From Apostichopus japonicus (Eukaryota; Echinodermata; Holothuroidea; Aspidochirotida; Stichopodidae), in assembly GCF_037975245.1 (NCBI RefSeq), contig NC_092581.1, positions 384,501 to 448,500 of the forward strand: a stretch of DNA of 64,000 bases, written 5' to 3'. Numbering within the stretch: position 1 is the stretch's first letter; every line of letters begins with the position of its first letter. Positions 36,770 through 49,859 of the stretch are shown here, piece after piece. A program made the position numbers and the translations under genes. Under the pieces are notes generated by a model. The model worked only from the letters and a program-made list of their open reading frames with translations. It was not told the DNA's origin and did not search any database.

Positions 36770-39643
36770 GGAGGAAGCTATCGCATGCAATTACTACGAT
36801 ATTGATTCATACAACAAGATGTCTCGCGAACACATATTGTCTTTATTCCACCATAATAGTCGAAGCCTTAACAAAAACTTAGACGACATAACTACATTTA
36901 CGTCTCTATTGAAGGATTTCTCTGTCATTGGATTTACCGAAACCTGGCTTACTGCAGATATATCCCCCTTAATCCATATCAATAACTATACGCTTGTTGA
37001 AAGGCATCGTCCCGAAAGGAGAGGTGGTGGTGTTTGTTCATTTTTCAACAAAGATCTAAATTTCAAACTCAGAAACGATATAAGCATTTTCAATGATTCT
37101 GTCAATGTTCATAGAGGTTGACATAACATCAGCAATGAAAAATTATACCATAGGCGTAATTTATAGGCCTCCAAAAAGTTCACTGCATATTTTTCTGACA
37201 CACGTAAACAAAATTTTAACCCAACTCTCCAATGAACGACATAGTGCGTACATTATGGGTGATTATAATATTGATCTTGCTGACAATATTAAATCTGCTG
37301 ACTTTTTAAACTTACTATATGCCAGTGGATTTTTTCCTACTATTACCAAACCTACCTGTGTGGGTTGCACTTCTGCAACTGTTTTAGATAATGTTATAAC
37401 CAATGATGACTGCAAACTAATAACTGGTATCTTTGTAAGCGATCTCAGTGACCATTATCCAATATTTCTCCAAACTGCCATACACAAAAGTAGACAAAGG
37501 GGCCCTATGTATGTAAGGAACTACTGCAAGACAAATGTACAGAATTTCTTCTCAACAATCCGAGATGCTTCTTGGGAAAATGTTTCATCCCAAACTGATG
37601 CACACATTGCCTATTCTAATGCCATATATAATCAATGCTTTCCTGAGCAATGTGTCACCAAATCTAAGAAACGTCGAAAGAGACACCCGTGGATTACTGC
37701 AGGTATTCTAGTTTCTATCAAAAGAAACGATAAGCTATTTAAAAGACATATTAAGAACCTGTCTGGTGTAAATAAAACTATTTATTCTCAATATCGTAAT
37801 AAGCTCAATCATGTTATCAAATTTTCTAGAAAATTATATTTCAACAATAAATTTTATAATGCGAGGAGTAACCCAAAAGGCACATGGGATACCATTAACC
37901 AATTACTCCATAAAGGTCGTAAACAATCATCGTATCCCTCTTCTTTCAAGGATGGTGACAAAGAGATTAACACCGACCATGATATTGCTAATAAAATTTA
38001 ATGACTTTTTCGTCAATCTGGGGCCATCACTGGCAAGTAAAATCAACCACAAACGTAAATCACAGGAATCTGTTAACATTGATGTTAACACTCATTCCAT
38101 GTTTTCTCATCCTGTCAGTGAGGAGGAGTTGTTAAAAACAGCAACCTCTTGCATGAAACCTGATAAAGCAGCTGGATACGATGATTTTAAGCCTGGCATT
38201 GTAAGACAAGTTATCTTATTTATTACCAAACCATTAACCCATATTTGCAATTTGTCGTTCAGTACCGGTATTTTCCCTGATATGCTAAAAATTGCCAAGG
38301 TCATCCTTGTCTTTAAGAAAGGGGATTCAGAAAACTTTGAAAATTATCAACCTATATCACTATTATCATGTTTTTCCAAAATAGTTGAAAGGCTTCTGTA
38401 TAATCATATTTTTAACTTTATTTCAAAATATAACATTTTATGCCAGAAACAGTATGGATTCCGTCCTGAACACTCCACTGAGCTAGCACTAGCTGATGCC
38501 ATTGACAATTTGTATAGTAATCTTGACAAGAATAGTACCTGTGTCAGGGTTTTCCTGGACCTCTCAAAGGCCTTTGACACAATAGACCACACAATTCTGC
38601 TTAATAAATTACACTGTTACGGCATAAGAGGAACCCCCCTAAAATGGATCGACAGTTACTTAGCAAACCGCTACCAATATACATCCTACAAAAATGCTCA
38701 TTCCCAACCGGAGAGAATTCAATGTGGTGTGCCACAAGGCTCTATATTTGGTCCATTGCTTTTTATCCTATATGTTAATGACATTACCAATGTTTCTGAT
38801 AAAGTTAAAGTTGTTTTGTTTGCTGACGACACAAATATTTTCTTCGTATCACAATCGAGAACTTTATTTCATATTTAAGTATCAACTGAATTAGACAAGT
38901 TCAGCGACTGGTTCGCTGGCAACAAATTATCATTGAATATTGATAAAACAAACTATATAGTTTTTAATACTTATAAAAATTTTACATGGAATGCTGATAT
39001 TACTATGGGTGGTAAAAGACTACAACAAGTCAATAGTACTAGATTTTTAGGCGTATATATAGATCATGAACTTAAATGGTGTGACCACATTACAACTGTC
39101 TGTAAAAAAGTTGCAAAAAACACCAGTGTTTTAGCTAAGCTTAAGCATTATCTGCCACACACATATTAAAGATTCTCTATCAGACATTAGTCCAGCCACA
39201 TATTACGTATTGTTGTAACATATGGTCTGGTACTAGATATACCAATCTGAATCCCATTTGTATTACACAGAAGAAAGCAGTCCGCCATACAACACATGCC
39301 AAACCAGAGGGACCACACAAATCCTCTTTTTAAGCGTTCTAAGTTGTTAAAAGCTGATGACATTATTAGAGTTAACCTTGCTACATTTGCTTATAAGGCC
39401 TGGAATGAACTGTTACCAAATGCTTTTAATGACTACTTAATATGTAACAGTGATATTCATCATTACAATACCAGATCTTCAGGCAATGCACATTATAACA
39501 GGTATAATTCTACAATGGGGATGTTATCACTGAGGGCACGTACAATCAAAACTTGGAATTCTCTATCAGGCAATATTACAAATAAACCTTCTGCAAAATC
39601 ATTCAGAAGAAACTTTATTCAAAAAATTATTGCGTCTTATTAA
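36770..39643 (+). pseudogene. LINE ORF2: endonuclease and reverse transcriptase, frameshifted
   Basis: The endonuclease begins HHNSRSLNKNLDD and FTETWLT (to about 37118). After a frameshift come GVIYRPP, GDYNIDL and SDHYPIF (37150-37470). A second shift near 37990 leads to the RT: YQPISLLSCFSKIVE, QYGFRPEHST, LDLSKAFDTIDH, GVPQGSIFGPLLF and the catalytic FADD box near 38820. The C-terminal part continues in pieces to a final stop after KIIASY (39643). Domain order and motifs are typical of the CR1/L2/Jockey group. Confidence 0.9.
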
Positions 39644-39805
39644 TTGAACATGTTCATTTTTTCTTATATATTTAGTTCACTTTTTCCTTTTCTTAACAGG
39701 GAGTCCTCTACTTTGTTAAGCCATCTGAAGATTTTTTAGAGGACTTCCTATCACATTGTATATATTCACGTGATAAAACAAATAAATCAAATCAAATCAA
39801 ATTTG
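39644..39805 (+). other. LINE 3' UTR with conserved stem-loop and AAATC tail
   Basis: The 8-bp stem GTCCTCTA (39703-39710) pairs perfectly with TAGAGGAC (39737-39744) around a 26-base loop. The element ends in repeated AAATC. The same stem, with paired base changes, occurs in other copies in this window (56914-56954, and on the minus strand at 57898-57936). In L2-type LINEs a 3' stem-loop is what the RT recognises, so this is a likely template signal. Confidence 0.7.
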
Positions 39806-40351
39806 TGAATAGGACTGCATAATGCAATTTTAGCCTAGTATGTTAATTATTTAATGTCTATTCTCCTCAAGATGAGCTTCATTCTCAAAAGTTATACCTG
39901 AACTTACATTTTATGCCTATGTTTGCTAGCTGGGTCATCTACTTGGTTAATTTCAGTGGAACAGGTGCCCCCAATGTTTCTTCTCCTCTTTTCTGCTTGC
40001 ATGTGTTCCTCTCATTCCTTAATTTGTCCATCAACTTCATGCTCCAGTACTCCTGTTTCAAAAGGAATTATAAATAATATCGAATGCTCTATGTTCACAT
40101 ACTAGGTAATCACCAATCACAATAAATCCCATTCCAACCCCATAGCTTCAAGCACACACACATCTAATCAAATACAAGCACATGCTGTTTGAAAGCCGTT
40201 ATTTCCTATTCACAGTTGGTTTGGTCTACCAAACACTCTGAAATTCTCTACAAAGACAACGATGCACAGAGCTGACCTTGGCAACCTAGCATAAGGAACT
40301 ATATTTTACCCAGCCCAGACACAATAGCATGTGCATATCAACATTACTTAC

Positions 40352-40503
40352 TACAGGATGAGCTCCAGGTATATGGCTGCCTTTCCCAGGAACGGGTACC
40401 CCCGCTGCCTCTGAGTAGTGGGCAGTTTAAGTGCAGCTCGTAGATTGCTCAACAGCATGTCCCTTCCCAGTCCTGCTGTCAGTACACTACAACCAGTTTG
40501 TAC
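40352..40503 (-). CDS. Coding exon of an unrecognised gene
   Basis: 152 bp with a good acceptor (TTTCATTACCTGTAG) and a perfect GTAAGT donor. It translates without stops to 50 residues, with the middle reading GLGRDMLLSNLRAALKL and a hydrophobic end IYLELIL. I do not recognise the family. No partner exon could be joined with confidence; a candidate stretch at 39935-40058 did not fit in phase. Confidence 0.35.
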
Positions 40504-41094
40504 CTACAGGTAATGAAAGAAATTAATGAAAAATAATATGGCACAAAAGAGGGGTATAATTAAGAAGACACTGCAACTGCGTGGCCTCTCCAAAGACTTT
40601 CCAATTCAGGCAGAATATGATCATATCACAACCCTATGAGTATAATGCAAGAAGTAAGACTCCATTTGCTCCAACAAGCCAATGCAGAGATGTAATAGTT
40701 GCGAATGTCACCATGGATACATTTGTTATTGATTACCATCACAGTAACAAGTTGTGTTTAATGGGTGAAATGAAAAGAAGAAGGGATCACAAGGTACAAT
40801 GTCCAGGCAATGAGAGCTGTTCAGCAAAGATGCCCTATTTCGGAGATCATGAACAAAATGGTGGAAAGATTTGTGAATCCAAATTACTTACAGCTAAGAA
40901 TCCACTAATGGTCAAGTGTCTCACAACTGATGCTGATGGCAAGGCATGTAAAGGGTTCAGTAGTACAATGGCTGTAACTACTCATTCTGAAAGTGAACTT
41001 AACCTGTTAGATCAAGTTCACCTACTCAAGTCACTCCGCAGAGCACTGACTATATTAAAGCAGTATTCTCCTCTATGTTCCTGCAAAAACTGTG

Positions 41095-41530
41095 ACTAAG
41101 AAGCACTTGACAATCTTATAAATACCTGGAAGAAACCATCACTGATAAATTGGAGTGGGATGAACATGTAAAACGTACTCTAGCAAAAACTAATCAGCGT
41201 ATGTTCCTATTACAGAAGCTTAATTTATTCAGACTAGACCAACTCTCCATTTCTCTATTCTATATTAAAATCGGCAATCAAGACCACCATTACATTCTGT
41301 TTAGCAGCGTGGGGTGAAAATACTACTGCTACAGACATGACCAAGTTAAATAGACTAGTTTCTAAAGCAAGGAAAGTTTGTCGGTCACATTACCTCAGTT
41401 CAGTAGATGAGTTGCTTGTCAGAGTATCACAGAGTAATATGAAGTCAATCATGTCATCCCAACATCCTCTGGGGCATCGGGTAGATTACAGCAATCAAAC
41501 GGGCAGACTAATTGTCATGAGATGCTGAAC
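41095..41530 (+). pseudogene. 3' fragment of a LINE RT (C-terminal region)
   Basis: In shifting frames it reads EWDEHVKRTLAKTNQR, then LLQKLNLFRLDQLS, FCLAAWGENTTATD and KLNRLVSKARKV, then HPLGHRV. This order (Y-L-G..L-W..H, R-x-x-x-L-x-K-L, W-G...L-N-R-L-V-K-K-A, HPL) is the conserved C-terminal tail of many fish and invertebrate LINE ORF2 proteins. It belongs to a different family from the LINE at 35.4-39.8 kb. 5' truncated. Confidence 0.6.
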
Positions 41531-43449
41531 CGAGAGATACAGGCGTTCTTTCTTGCAAAGGGCTATTCTCAATCTTGCCAATGAATTATGTAGGAAATAG
41601 GCCAAATATATGTGTCAGAACATGGACTTAGTAGTCTTAATTTTTCGTTTTAAGAATCAGATTTTTATGTATTTCGATGTATTTATGAATGTCAATTTTT
41701 ATGGTCAATAAAGATCCTTATATCTTAAATATCAAAAGCACTTTATCAACATGTTTAGACTGCCTTGCAAAAGTACTACAGTGGAAATCATTCACATTGC
41801 CCAAAGCATTCATTTGTATGCAAGAGGCCAGGAAGTACACATTTCCATGTATGCCAAATGTTACAAAGGGTTCTCTGCTAATATCGCACACTGACAGCAG
41901 GAAGCTAAACAAAATACCTGAGACACCCACCTGCAGCAAACATTATGGTCCACTCGTTTTGAGACTTAATTCCACTCAAATGTAGATACCGTCAATTAGG
42001 CTTTCACTGTGACCAATCCAAAACATAGTACCACATTTTCATGCAATGGTCAGTACAGGGACTACAGTTCCATACACATAACATATAATGTGCCTGGAGA
42101 GTCCATAGCCAGGAAGATGGAAGGTGCAGTATTAAAGGTGAGCTCAAATAGTCCATATATCCAGACTCTGAAATAGATGCAAAGAAAACAGCAATGTGAT
42201 GAATTACGTAAGAGAGGCAGCTAGAGCATACAGAAGGAAGAGAGCACAACTCAGAGAGAGAAAGTACAAGCTACATGGTAGAACTATAAACATAAACCAG
42301 TCCAGTATCTATAAGAAAGATCAACTGATTCATGACCAGTTACTCTAGGATGAAAAACTACACTGATGATAAAGATGACAATATTTATCAGTGATGGCAG
42401 TAATTTGTAAACTGAGTCTATCCACACTCACTGTTATGAGTTAAAACAGTATCACTCATTCAGGGAAGTAGGCAATCAAGCTGATGACCATAAACTTGGC
42501 AAGTGCCATCAAACTTTCAAGGCTTTCTGCTGTGTTGCACTGCAAGATACTGTTGAGAGATGTGACATCTCTCTCCACATGTAGGCTGTTGTGGCATATG
42601 TAGGAGATGTCAAATGGTTTGGTCCTTAAGATTTCTTTACTTTGCACAATACTTTGAAGAGCATATATGTCAGAATGTGGACTCTGCTGTTAGCATTGTG
42701 AAAATAATGCCATATGCTGGTGCCCCTGGCTTACTGATGGTGTAGGCACCTGTCCACATTCTGCATCCCTTTGTGTAACTTGCTGGGGCTAACGTATGTT
42801 TTGCCAACTTTTCATTTATGTCATCAGCCCATGCCATCCAATCTGAAATTGCAAAGGTGTGAGCTTTCCAGTTACATATTTCTAAATGTATATAGGCCTA
42901 AGCTTATTCTGAATGCAGCTTGGGGCTCAGTTCAGCTGATTCTTACACCACATTGAGTAGTAATATATGCTTTTAAACTTCTGACTGTCACTTTTGCTCT
43001 ACTAGGTACACTGCACAGAGAAGGCTACTCACCAGATGAACAACTTCACTATCAAATAAGCTACATGTACTACTTAGTGAGTGTAAGTCTGTGATGGTAT
43101 AAGCTCTGAGGTGATGGGTATTACTTTCACTTTTCCCCTTTGAGGTAGCTGAGAGGTTTTTCACACCTACCCATGCAATCATCCCATTCTTTATCATAAA
43201 GTTGAAATTTGATTTCTTCTTGAATATGAAACTTTTTCCTAATTTTAAGTTGCTAACTCTTCAAACTCAAAAACTTGTTTCTGATCTTTTATGGTGAGAT
43301 CATAGATGTGAGGAGTTCATAAATACTGATTTAGCTTCAGAACCAATTCTACATGTTAATCTTCTTACAACTGTTTATTCAACATCTATGAGAAAAGGTT
43401 TCCTCATGTAAGTGAATGAGGTGTCAATGTTCCAAAAGTTTATTGAACC

Positions 43450-43551
43450 TCTCTGTCCAGCACATTTTCGGCATTTATATGTAAAATTCCACCTGTTTTC
43501 TGCCATACTTCCTCTGTTGGAAATGGTGTAGTGCAACCCTGCATTTCTGTA
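43450..43551 (-). CDS. Weak candidate exon, unrecognised
   Basis: After the acceptor TCTTTACAG the frame reads 33 residues without stop, including HYTISNRGSMAENRW and KCRKCAGQRG (a C-x2-C pair). The possible donor (GTTCAA) is weak. It may belong with the Cys-rich exon at 45585-45776 on the same strand. Not recognised. Confidence 0.25.
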
Positions 43552-44199
43552 CTGTAAAGAAAGAAAAAATAGATAACTAAAATCCTGGTTATCAGTACTG
43601 AAGGGCTCATTTGTTAAAATTACAACTCATTATTCTTAATCGTAGTTCACCATAAACATAGATTGAAAAACAGATCTTGTCTCTTACTATTTTCATAACC
43701 AGAACTGCATGTGGATTCCTAACATAGTTAACGATCAGCTATCTGCAGTATTCTGTTCGTAAGGTGTTTGTGTAATGCGGCTGAGCAAGAGTCTTTCCAG
43801 TAAAGCTGTTGGAAAAGGGAAGATCACTAATGGAGTAAATGAAAAGAATTAAATGATACCTTAAATAACTGTTGACTAGCTGATAAACATATTTATATTC
43901 TTAAATGCAATTTCCCCAGATTAGTGATAGTAATATACCTAACATGTGTTCATCCGTGGGTGCGAAAGCAATTATTTACTCTGTCACTGTGAATTTCCCT
44001 CATGCAGTGGCATTGCTGGCACGACTCTTGCTCAACAGTGTTCGTGTTACATTTGCAAAGAAAAAGTTAAGCTTACCTTCTAAAAGGTTAAGTTAACCTT
44101 AAAAGTGCTAGTTCAAAAAGGTTAAGGAGATTGGCTTTTGCAATTGCGTAGGCCTAAGCACACATACTTTATGCTTGACCTTATTAGTTTAGATTAGTT

Positions 44200-44715
44200 T
44201 AGTAAAGAAAAAGGATCAGGAGGGACACTCAAGTCCCCATCAAAGACCCTATAGGAGAGGGAAGAAAACTGATGACACAAACGATCAGACCCGATTACAA
44301 TGCTTAAAGTGCTTGTCCAAAGCATTCTTAAACCCATTCACACTACAGTACTTGCAAGTACAACTTTCTCAGGCGAGCCATTCCACTCATTCACAACCCT
44401 ATTAGAAAAAAAGGTATGCCGAATATTAATGCTACTTTGTGACTTGTGGAGTTTAAGACAATGACATCTGGTACAACCACTATTAGCAAACATGAAAAAG
44501 TCAGTGACTATCAAGATACTTAATCAAGATATCACTTTTATGAAACCTACGTTTGAGTTGAATCTTGGACTGCATAATCTAGATCTATGGGAAGACTGTC
44601 CATGAACTTGTGTTTGAGTTACTTTATTACTCTGAAATTTAGTGACTCTAGCCCTGACTCGTTGCATAACTGGTAATAGTTCCTGAAAACTCCACATGAA
44701 TTGAATATGGACCAC
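44200..44715 (-). pseudogene. 3' fragment of another LINE RT
   Basis: The minus strand in mixed frames reads RVTKFQSNKVTQTQVHGQ, CHCLKLHKSQSSINIRHTFF, then SNRVVNEWNGSPEKVV. This R-x-H-x-x-K-L...R-x-x-F-F-x-x-R-V-x-x-x-W-N-x-L-P pattern is the very C-terminus of many invertebrate LINE ORF2 proteins. It ends in a degenerate tail near 44185-44215. 5' truncated. Confidence 0.55.
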
Positions 44716-44877
44716 TGAATCAAGAACTACTGGAGACTAATAATTCTTCACATCCTTAGCTAGATGAAGTAATGGTTTCTAATACAAACGGTATACTTTA
44801 TCAATCCCGTTCTTGAACCATTGACCCAAAATTGTGTCCTTTCTGGAGAGAAGTATTGAAGGAGAACCGGACGGATG

Positions 44878-45225
44878 GTGTGCTATTTATAATAATCCCT
44901 CTGCCTATACAAATACCAAGGTATTTAATTAAAAAATAGTGAATTGCACATAAAGCACCTAAGGCGACACCTTTGTTGCCCTAGGTGAATTCATCTCTTT
45001 TCACAACACTTAGGACGACATAGCATAAACTCACCACTTAGGGCGACGATGGTGATTTAGTGTAATTTCGTCACACTGGACCATTGTTCTCCAGTATGTG
45101 CACTATTTATAATAATCCCTTTGCAAAGTACATATAGCAAAGAATACAATTAACTAGTTAATTAATTTCACATATACATGTCACCCTATGTGAAATTAAC
45201 TCTTTCCACAACACTTTAAATAAAT
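44878..45225. repeat. Local imperfect direct duplication
   Basis: A segment beginning GTGCTATTTATAATAATCCC at 44878 recurs as GTGCACTATTTATAATAATCCC at about 45098. Both copies continue to a TTCATCTCTTTTCACAACACTT-like block. The copies differ by indels. Non-coding. Confidence 0.5.
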
Positions 45226-45584
45226 AAATTGAGAAAGACATAACACCAGAGATCTACAGTCAATATGAAAAGATGCCTGTATACAGTATTTAGAACTGCT
45301 CAATGGGATCATTACAACTCAAGCTGGACTCTAAACCTGAAAATTTTCAACGTATGAATTCTGGCCATTAACTTACATCACTAATAGTTTCAGAATTTGA
45401 CTCCTGTTCATTTGTCAGTTTATTGAGTTATTGTAATGACAGGCTGTTAGCATTACACTCATAAACACACATACTGCTACTTCACAAAAATGCATTGTGT
45501 TACATATTGAAACAATTTTACATAACACAAAACAGCATGGAATGAAAACAATATGACAAAAACAGGGAGTTTGCAGGAACTCAC

Positions 45585-45776
45585 CAGGACTCACAAAAGC
45601 CTTCAAGATCTTTGCAATCTAGACACACCTCAAGGTGCCCCTGCATACTCAAGCATGACATATAGCCCTTGTTACTAGGATATATCGGAATTACTGGATA
45701 GGAGTTTGCCCGACAGTGCCAAGTCTCATTGCAGGAAGTCCACTTCATCTCATTTGTTGTATGTAAGAAGAAGTAC
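45585..45776 (-). CDS. Cysteine-rich coding exon, unrecognised gene
   Basis: 192 bp with a strong pyrimidine-rich acceptor (TTTTTTCCTTTCCAG) and a GTGAGT donor. The 63-residue frame is open and Cys-rich: NEMKWTSCNETWHCRANSYP, then YMSCLSMQGHLEVCLDC and FCES. Six or seven cysteines suggest a zinc-binding or extracellular domain. I cannot name the family. No neighbouring exons were joined with certainty. Confidence 0.45.
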
Positions 45777-45799
45777 CTGGAAAGGAAAAAATAAGTTAC

Positions 45800-48700
45800 T
45801 CATTACAACAATGTTGCATTTCTATTGCAATTCCCATTTGTTCCTTTACCCTCTGGATTATCAGGTATAAATGAAAACTTTCATTCAGCTTTTACTTAAA
45901 ATTATCAGAATTATTATTAAGAGCAACAAACTTATCAATCAGATACAGACTATCATCTAAACCCAGCCTTACAAAATGTGCATCCTCATTGTATTGATGC
46001 AAGTTTATCAGTCAGATCTAACTGGTGCCATAATACCTCTTTCAAAAATGACTAATTCCCTGCAAACCTAAGCAAATTCCCAATCAGTTTCAATGTTAAA
46101 GGTAGTCTGTATATGCCCCAAATTATAGGATGCTATAATTGCTGGAAGTTTTCAACAAGTTACTTTCATGGAGGCCCTTAGTCCAAATTGTTCTCAGACA
46201 TTCTTAATGAACACACAAGATGACTGAATGTCCCCGTGAGGTAAATTTCATCAAAAGTGGTAATAAAAACAGTTTATAGAATTTTGACCAAAGGTGACCA
46301 TATTTGAATATTTGCATATTTTGGGCCAACATGGCATAATTTTAAATAATATATTGAAAAGTTCACTTATTTTTGTTTGTGTTGCTTTGATGCTTTTCAC
46401 AGAACGATCTATATCTCTTACTCATCTAAAAGTTTGCACTGGCTTTGGTTACAGGAAGTGCATGATGATGTGTAAACTGCACCAAGGAATTCTAATGCAT
46501 CCTCCTGTGCAGTTGAATCAAACTCTGGAAGAATCTGTTTCAACCTTGCGAGACAGGAGGCCCATGAAGTTCAGGTTGAAATTGCGCGGAAGAGAGCTTT
46601 GATTACTTCCATTAATTCAGAGCTATGTCCATTATAGTGTCGAATGATGCTGCAAAGAAGCTAAAAAAAAAGAAGGAAAATTTAGATTTGTAGGAAATCT
46701 ACATCTGACATGGGTGGCTCATCAATATAAGTGGAAAAGATTTGGGTTGCAACCTTCATTTTTATCTATTTTTTGTTAATGATTGCTTGATGTTTCAAAG
46801 CACTTTCTTGGAAGTCTGTCACTAGCTTCTGTAGCTGAAAAGTTACTCTCATCAAGTAAAATGATAAACACATCATATCTTAATAACCATTTGTTGGAAT
46901 ATGCTACTGGGAGAAAGGAGTAGAGGTATCATGAACTTGACAAAGAAGAGTGCCCATGTTGGAAAATCTAGTATATTTGGGGGATAATAAAACTTAAAAC
47001 CCTTCATTGTTGAAGTGAAAATTATGATATTCTGCAATAAGTGCCAATCCTTGGGATGGGGTTGGAACATCACAAAATGCTCCTTGCAATTGTGCTGATA
47101 TAGGTTGGGTTTTTCCCTTTACTTCTCCAGGCATAAGGTTTTGTCAAGGATATGGTCCTGGCACAGTAAAAGTCTTTCATTTTTCAACACTTCCAGGTGG
47201 GGAGGATCAAGTCACATGAAGTCTTGCACCTCCATAGCTTGCAATCCCTGCCTTAATGAATTATTTCTAAAGCTGCATGGGTTGTCTTAGGTTACTTACC
47301 TTTAATTTGAATTTGAAGGACCACTACATGCTTTTAAGGCAAAATTGCAAACTGGACAAATTAAGAAATATGATGTCCTTTAAGTTGGCTGAATTGGGAC
47401 AAATTCATTCCAAAGTCATGACTTGTTTTCTGAACTTTCTCTGTTCTTTCAACTTCCCTGTACATATTGGTCAAATGGTTTAAAATGAGTTGTATGAATA
47501 GTTGATAAAGCTGATATATTCTGACAAGTTGTCAACCAGTTATTTCAATTGAATCATTTTTAATGAATTGTCTCACTGTAATTATTGATTGAGTGAGTGA
47601 TCATCAATTAATTAAACCGTTAATTGAGTTAACGTTTAATTAAAATTAGTTAGGGGAATCAATTAAAAAAAGATGAAAATTAGATGACCTCTATGACTGA
47701 ACTTTTCCTTTGAACTTGTTAGAGCAGTTTAAAACCTGTATGTGGTACTTCTAGCAACTGTCAAGTTGGAAAAAAAAAAAAATTCTCTTTACATTTTGAA
47801 TAGCAATTTGGATTTTAGAGGACAAATTATTCCTTGCAAATAAATGCTTTCTTGAGTTCATTCATTGCAATTAGATGGCATATTGTTAATTGTTGCTGAC
47901 AATAAAATTCAGATTTCAACTGAATCAATTTGAGAAGCTATACAGTATTAAATTGATTTTCATATGTTGGATGGTTATTTGCTAAGAACCAATAAATGCA
48001 GATCTATACCAATAGCATGGGTACAGTCTTACAAGTATAGCTGGTACTGTAATAATTTTCAGAGTCATGTACCAACAAGTTATCAAGTTATCCCAACCAC
48101 TGCAAATATTACCATTTTGGGGTGATATATGTTGAAAATATCTCATGCATGGAAATTATTGATTCAATATAGTTGCAAGCAAATTTGAAAACTCGAGTAT
48201 ACTTACACATTGCTTAATTACAACGTTTTTATCTGTAAAACATGGCACCATATAGCAAAGTTAATGAAGTGTGATGATATGTCCTAAGAAACTGGCCAGC
48301 GTCACAATATCCCTGTATCTGTTACGTCCTGAGATATTGGCCACGTAACACAACATCTACTTCCATACTTGTATAATGCTGAGCTGCAGACACTGGCCTT
48401 TGTGGCAAGATCTTGAACACATATATTATGTATACTGTCTATCAAATATACTGTATGTATAAAATGTATCCTTATTTTTTTTTAAACTAACAGAAATTTA
48501 AGATGGTCAATATCAGTCCCTATTCTGGAACTGCCTCTATGAGGATTACTGTGATGATAGAATCAATGTTGATGAAAGAATAAATGTGACTTCATGCAGT
48601 GTTTTACAACCTGTATAAAATTAATACTCCAACCACACATGCAAAGTGCAATGTGGTTCCCAGCTACACCACTCTATGGGGAAATGGTAATTTGATGGCT

Positions 48701-49420
48701 GTTCTTCCTGCAAACTCAGTCTAGACAGTGTGTTAGATTATCAACTCAACCAACTTTGTCCAAGTTCCTGATGTTGTCGGCTGCAAGCCAGGAATCTCAT
48801 TGGGTTGCTGCCACCACCATGAAGATTTAAGCAGTATATCATTTCTCCTATAACAACATTGGAATAGTAAAGCAACATTACCGTAATGATGCTATATCGC
48901 AATTCCCTTTTGAATTAAGCAATATGTTAAGGGACATTTTCTTAATATTAGTTTGTTCAATATATGAAAAATCAACCAAGTTAAAATGCATTATGGTTTC
49001 CATGATGTAACATGAGTAATTTGTGTATGCGTTTGTTTGTGTGTGTGGGGGGAGGGGGGAGGGAAGGGGGGTTGCACACACTTAATAGTAATTAAGGTTC
49101 TACAAATATTAGAAAAAGCTAACAATGATGATTGAGATGCAACAAACATGGGCGAAAATGGAAAATATCTGCCAAGAAAACGAGACGGACTATTCCTGCA
49201 GGCTATGAGGTATCATTATGTTAAGTATCAACTCAAATGGAATAAATTTCTTCCGATTCTGTGTTTATAAGGAAATTTCAGCTGAGCCCTGTTTTGTCAC
49301 ACATCTCATCAATATGCAGCAAAATCAAAATAGCACTGAAAACATTGCATTGGGTAACCAACCTGCTCAGCCCAATAAACTTTAGTCATACCACATATGG
49401 TTGGTGAGCAATTGCAGATC
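45800..49420. other. Non-coding stretch, no supported feature
   Basis: AT-rich, with scattered short open frames that lack splice context or family signatures. A frame near 46460-46600 shows some coding-like composition after a TTTGGTTACAG site, but contains stops in the relevant frames and was not called. Confidence 0.4.
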
Positions 49421-49427
49421 AGGTTTT

Positions 49428-49836
49428 AATGTTAAGCCCTGCCCACTCATTTTGTTGCACGATATCTGCACCAAAAGCAATAACGACCCTCCTTAGCTCG
49501 TCATTGCTGCAAGGATCACCTCAAACCAACCTACCATTCTTCAGATTGGAGCTAACAGTTATTAATGTTAAGCCCTGCCCACTCATTTTGTTGCACAATA
49601 TCTGCACCAAAAGCAATAACGACCCTCCTTAGCTCATCATTGCTTCAAGGATCACCTCAAACCAACCTACCATTCTTCAGATTGGAGCTAACAGTTATTA
49701 ATGTTAAGCCCTGCCCACTCATTTTGTTGCACGATATCTGCACCAAAAGCAATAACGACCCTCCTTAGCTCGTCATTGCTGCAAGGATCACCTCAAACCA
49801 ACCTACCATTCTTCAGATTGGAGCTAACAAGAGAAC
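49428..49836. repeat. Three tandem copies of a 136-bp unit
   Basis: ATGTTAAGCCCTGCCCACTC starts at 49428, 49564 and 49700, giving an exact 136-bp period with only a few differences (for example CGATATC/CAATATC and GCTGCAAGG/GCTTCAAGG). The third copy ends near 49836, next to the last exon of the integrase-like gene. The same reading frame is open through all copies because 136 x 3 is a multiple of three, but nothing suggests it is translated. Confidence 0.9.
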
Positions 49837-49859
49837 GTCAGCTAAAATCTATTTTGGTC

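Larger units (their letters stand above)
35400..39805 (+). mobile_element. Nearly full-length non-LTR retrotransposon (CR1/L2/Jockey-group)
   Basis: Contains ORF1 with zinc knuckles, ORF2 with endonuclease and RT, a ~160-bp 3' UTR with a stem-loop, and a tail of AAATC repeats ending about 39805. The 5' border is not precise: ORF1 begins near 35567 and element sequence probably starts around 35400. About five frameshifts or stops break the ORFs, so it is dead but fairly young. Three other 3' fragments of the same family lie at 56.2-57.0 kb and in the terminal satellite array. Confidence 0.9.

Noticed and set aside
39935-40058. Exon following 40352-40503 on the minus strand
   Set aside because: The candidate after TTTTGAAACAG has an open frame, but joining it in phase creates a stop codon.
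40581-41099. 172-codon plus-strand reading frame
   Set aside because: Protein-like composition in places, but no recognised family or splice context, and it abuts a LINE fragment at 41095; too uncertain to call.
42190-42345. Basic reading frame resembling LINE linker sequence
   Set aside because: Some Arg/Lys-rich helix-like pattern but no diagnostic motif; left uncalled.
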